Shown: positions 5,912-5,936 of the stretch, one piece after another | How the letters are laid out: each line of letters starts with the position of its first letter | How positions within the stretch are numbered: position 1 is the first letter of the stretch | Source of the DNA: JASJBU01 sp965372385 | GTDB lineage: Bacteria; Pseudomonadota; Gammaproteobacteria; Chromatiales; Chromatiaceae | DNA length: 5,936 bases | Direction of reading: 5' to 3' | Assembly: GCA_965372385.1 (NCBI GenBank) | Contig: CBDVCD010000229.1 | Coordinates: 1-5,936, forward strand | The notes under the pieces: model-generated | Databases searched by the model: none | Told to the model about the DNA's origin: nothing | What the model saw: only the letters and a program-made list of their open reading frames with translations | Program-made: the position numbers and the translations under genes

Positions 5912-5936
5912 GTGTGCGTTTTTGGGGGTGCAGGTC
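5912..5936. repeat. Partial copy of the window-start repeat, cut by the window end
   Basis: The last 25 bases match 42-66 at 23 of 25 positions in the same orientation (they share gtgtgcgttt and ggtgcaggtc). The element probably continues beyond the window. It begins 36 bases after the bioA stop codon, where no T-run terminator is visible, so bioA appears to run out into a repeat. Confidence 0.6.

Noticed and set aside
1..5936. A new multi-gene defence, secretion or biosynthetic system
   Set aside because: The genes are on alternating strands, belong to unrelated known families, and show no operon-like coupling. Nothing supports a shared system.

Overview
The window looks like a piece of a gammaproteobacterial chromosome of moderately high GC content. 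The evidence is the family mix: a DUF484-type sensor joined to a GGDEF domain, a small DUF4124-like periplasmic protein, a proteobacterial BioA, and REP-like palindromic repeats in the intergenic spaces. A sulfur-oxidising or related environmental lineage is possible, but the sequence alone does not settle the genus. I see no rRNA, tRNA, CRISPR array, transposase or phage gene.

Layout. Bases 1-390 hold no gene. They carry a structured repeat element (about 25-258) and a 17-bp perfect dyad (276-292). Two plus-strand genes follow: an NADPH-dependent FMN reductase-like flavoprotein (391-1005) and an exported protein with two tandem thioredoxin-fold domains, each with its own CxxC (1105-2127). 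A convergent, mostly non-coding stretch (2128-2446) contains a second REP-like element with a 20-bp terminal inverted repeat (2324-2415). A minus-strand DUF4124-like exported protein (2447-2887) is divergent from a DUF484-GGDEF diguanylate cyclase (3001-4119). The latter converges on a small double-CDGSH iron-sulfur protein on the minus strand (4211-4456), which is divergent from bioA (4574-5875). The window ends inside another copy of the repeat motif that opens it (5912-5936 resembles 42-66).

How the genes fit together. These are short, independent transcription units rather than one operon. A loose redox theme runs through several of them: a flavin reductase-like protein, a double thioredoxin for the envelope, and a [2Fe-2S] CDGSH protein. 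BioA performs the aminotransferase step of biotin synthesis, and the GGDEF protein makes the second messenger c-di-GMP. No neighbour supplies the other biotin genes, so bioA appears to be a solitary locus here.

I did not find a convincing new multi-gene system. The most interesting unexplained signals are the repeat elements: a run of five back-to-back hairpins enclosed by a 20-nt inverted repeat near the start, a related module in the middle, and a third motif copy at the end. The tandem-thioredoxin protein is the most interesting coding feature.
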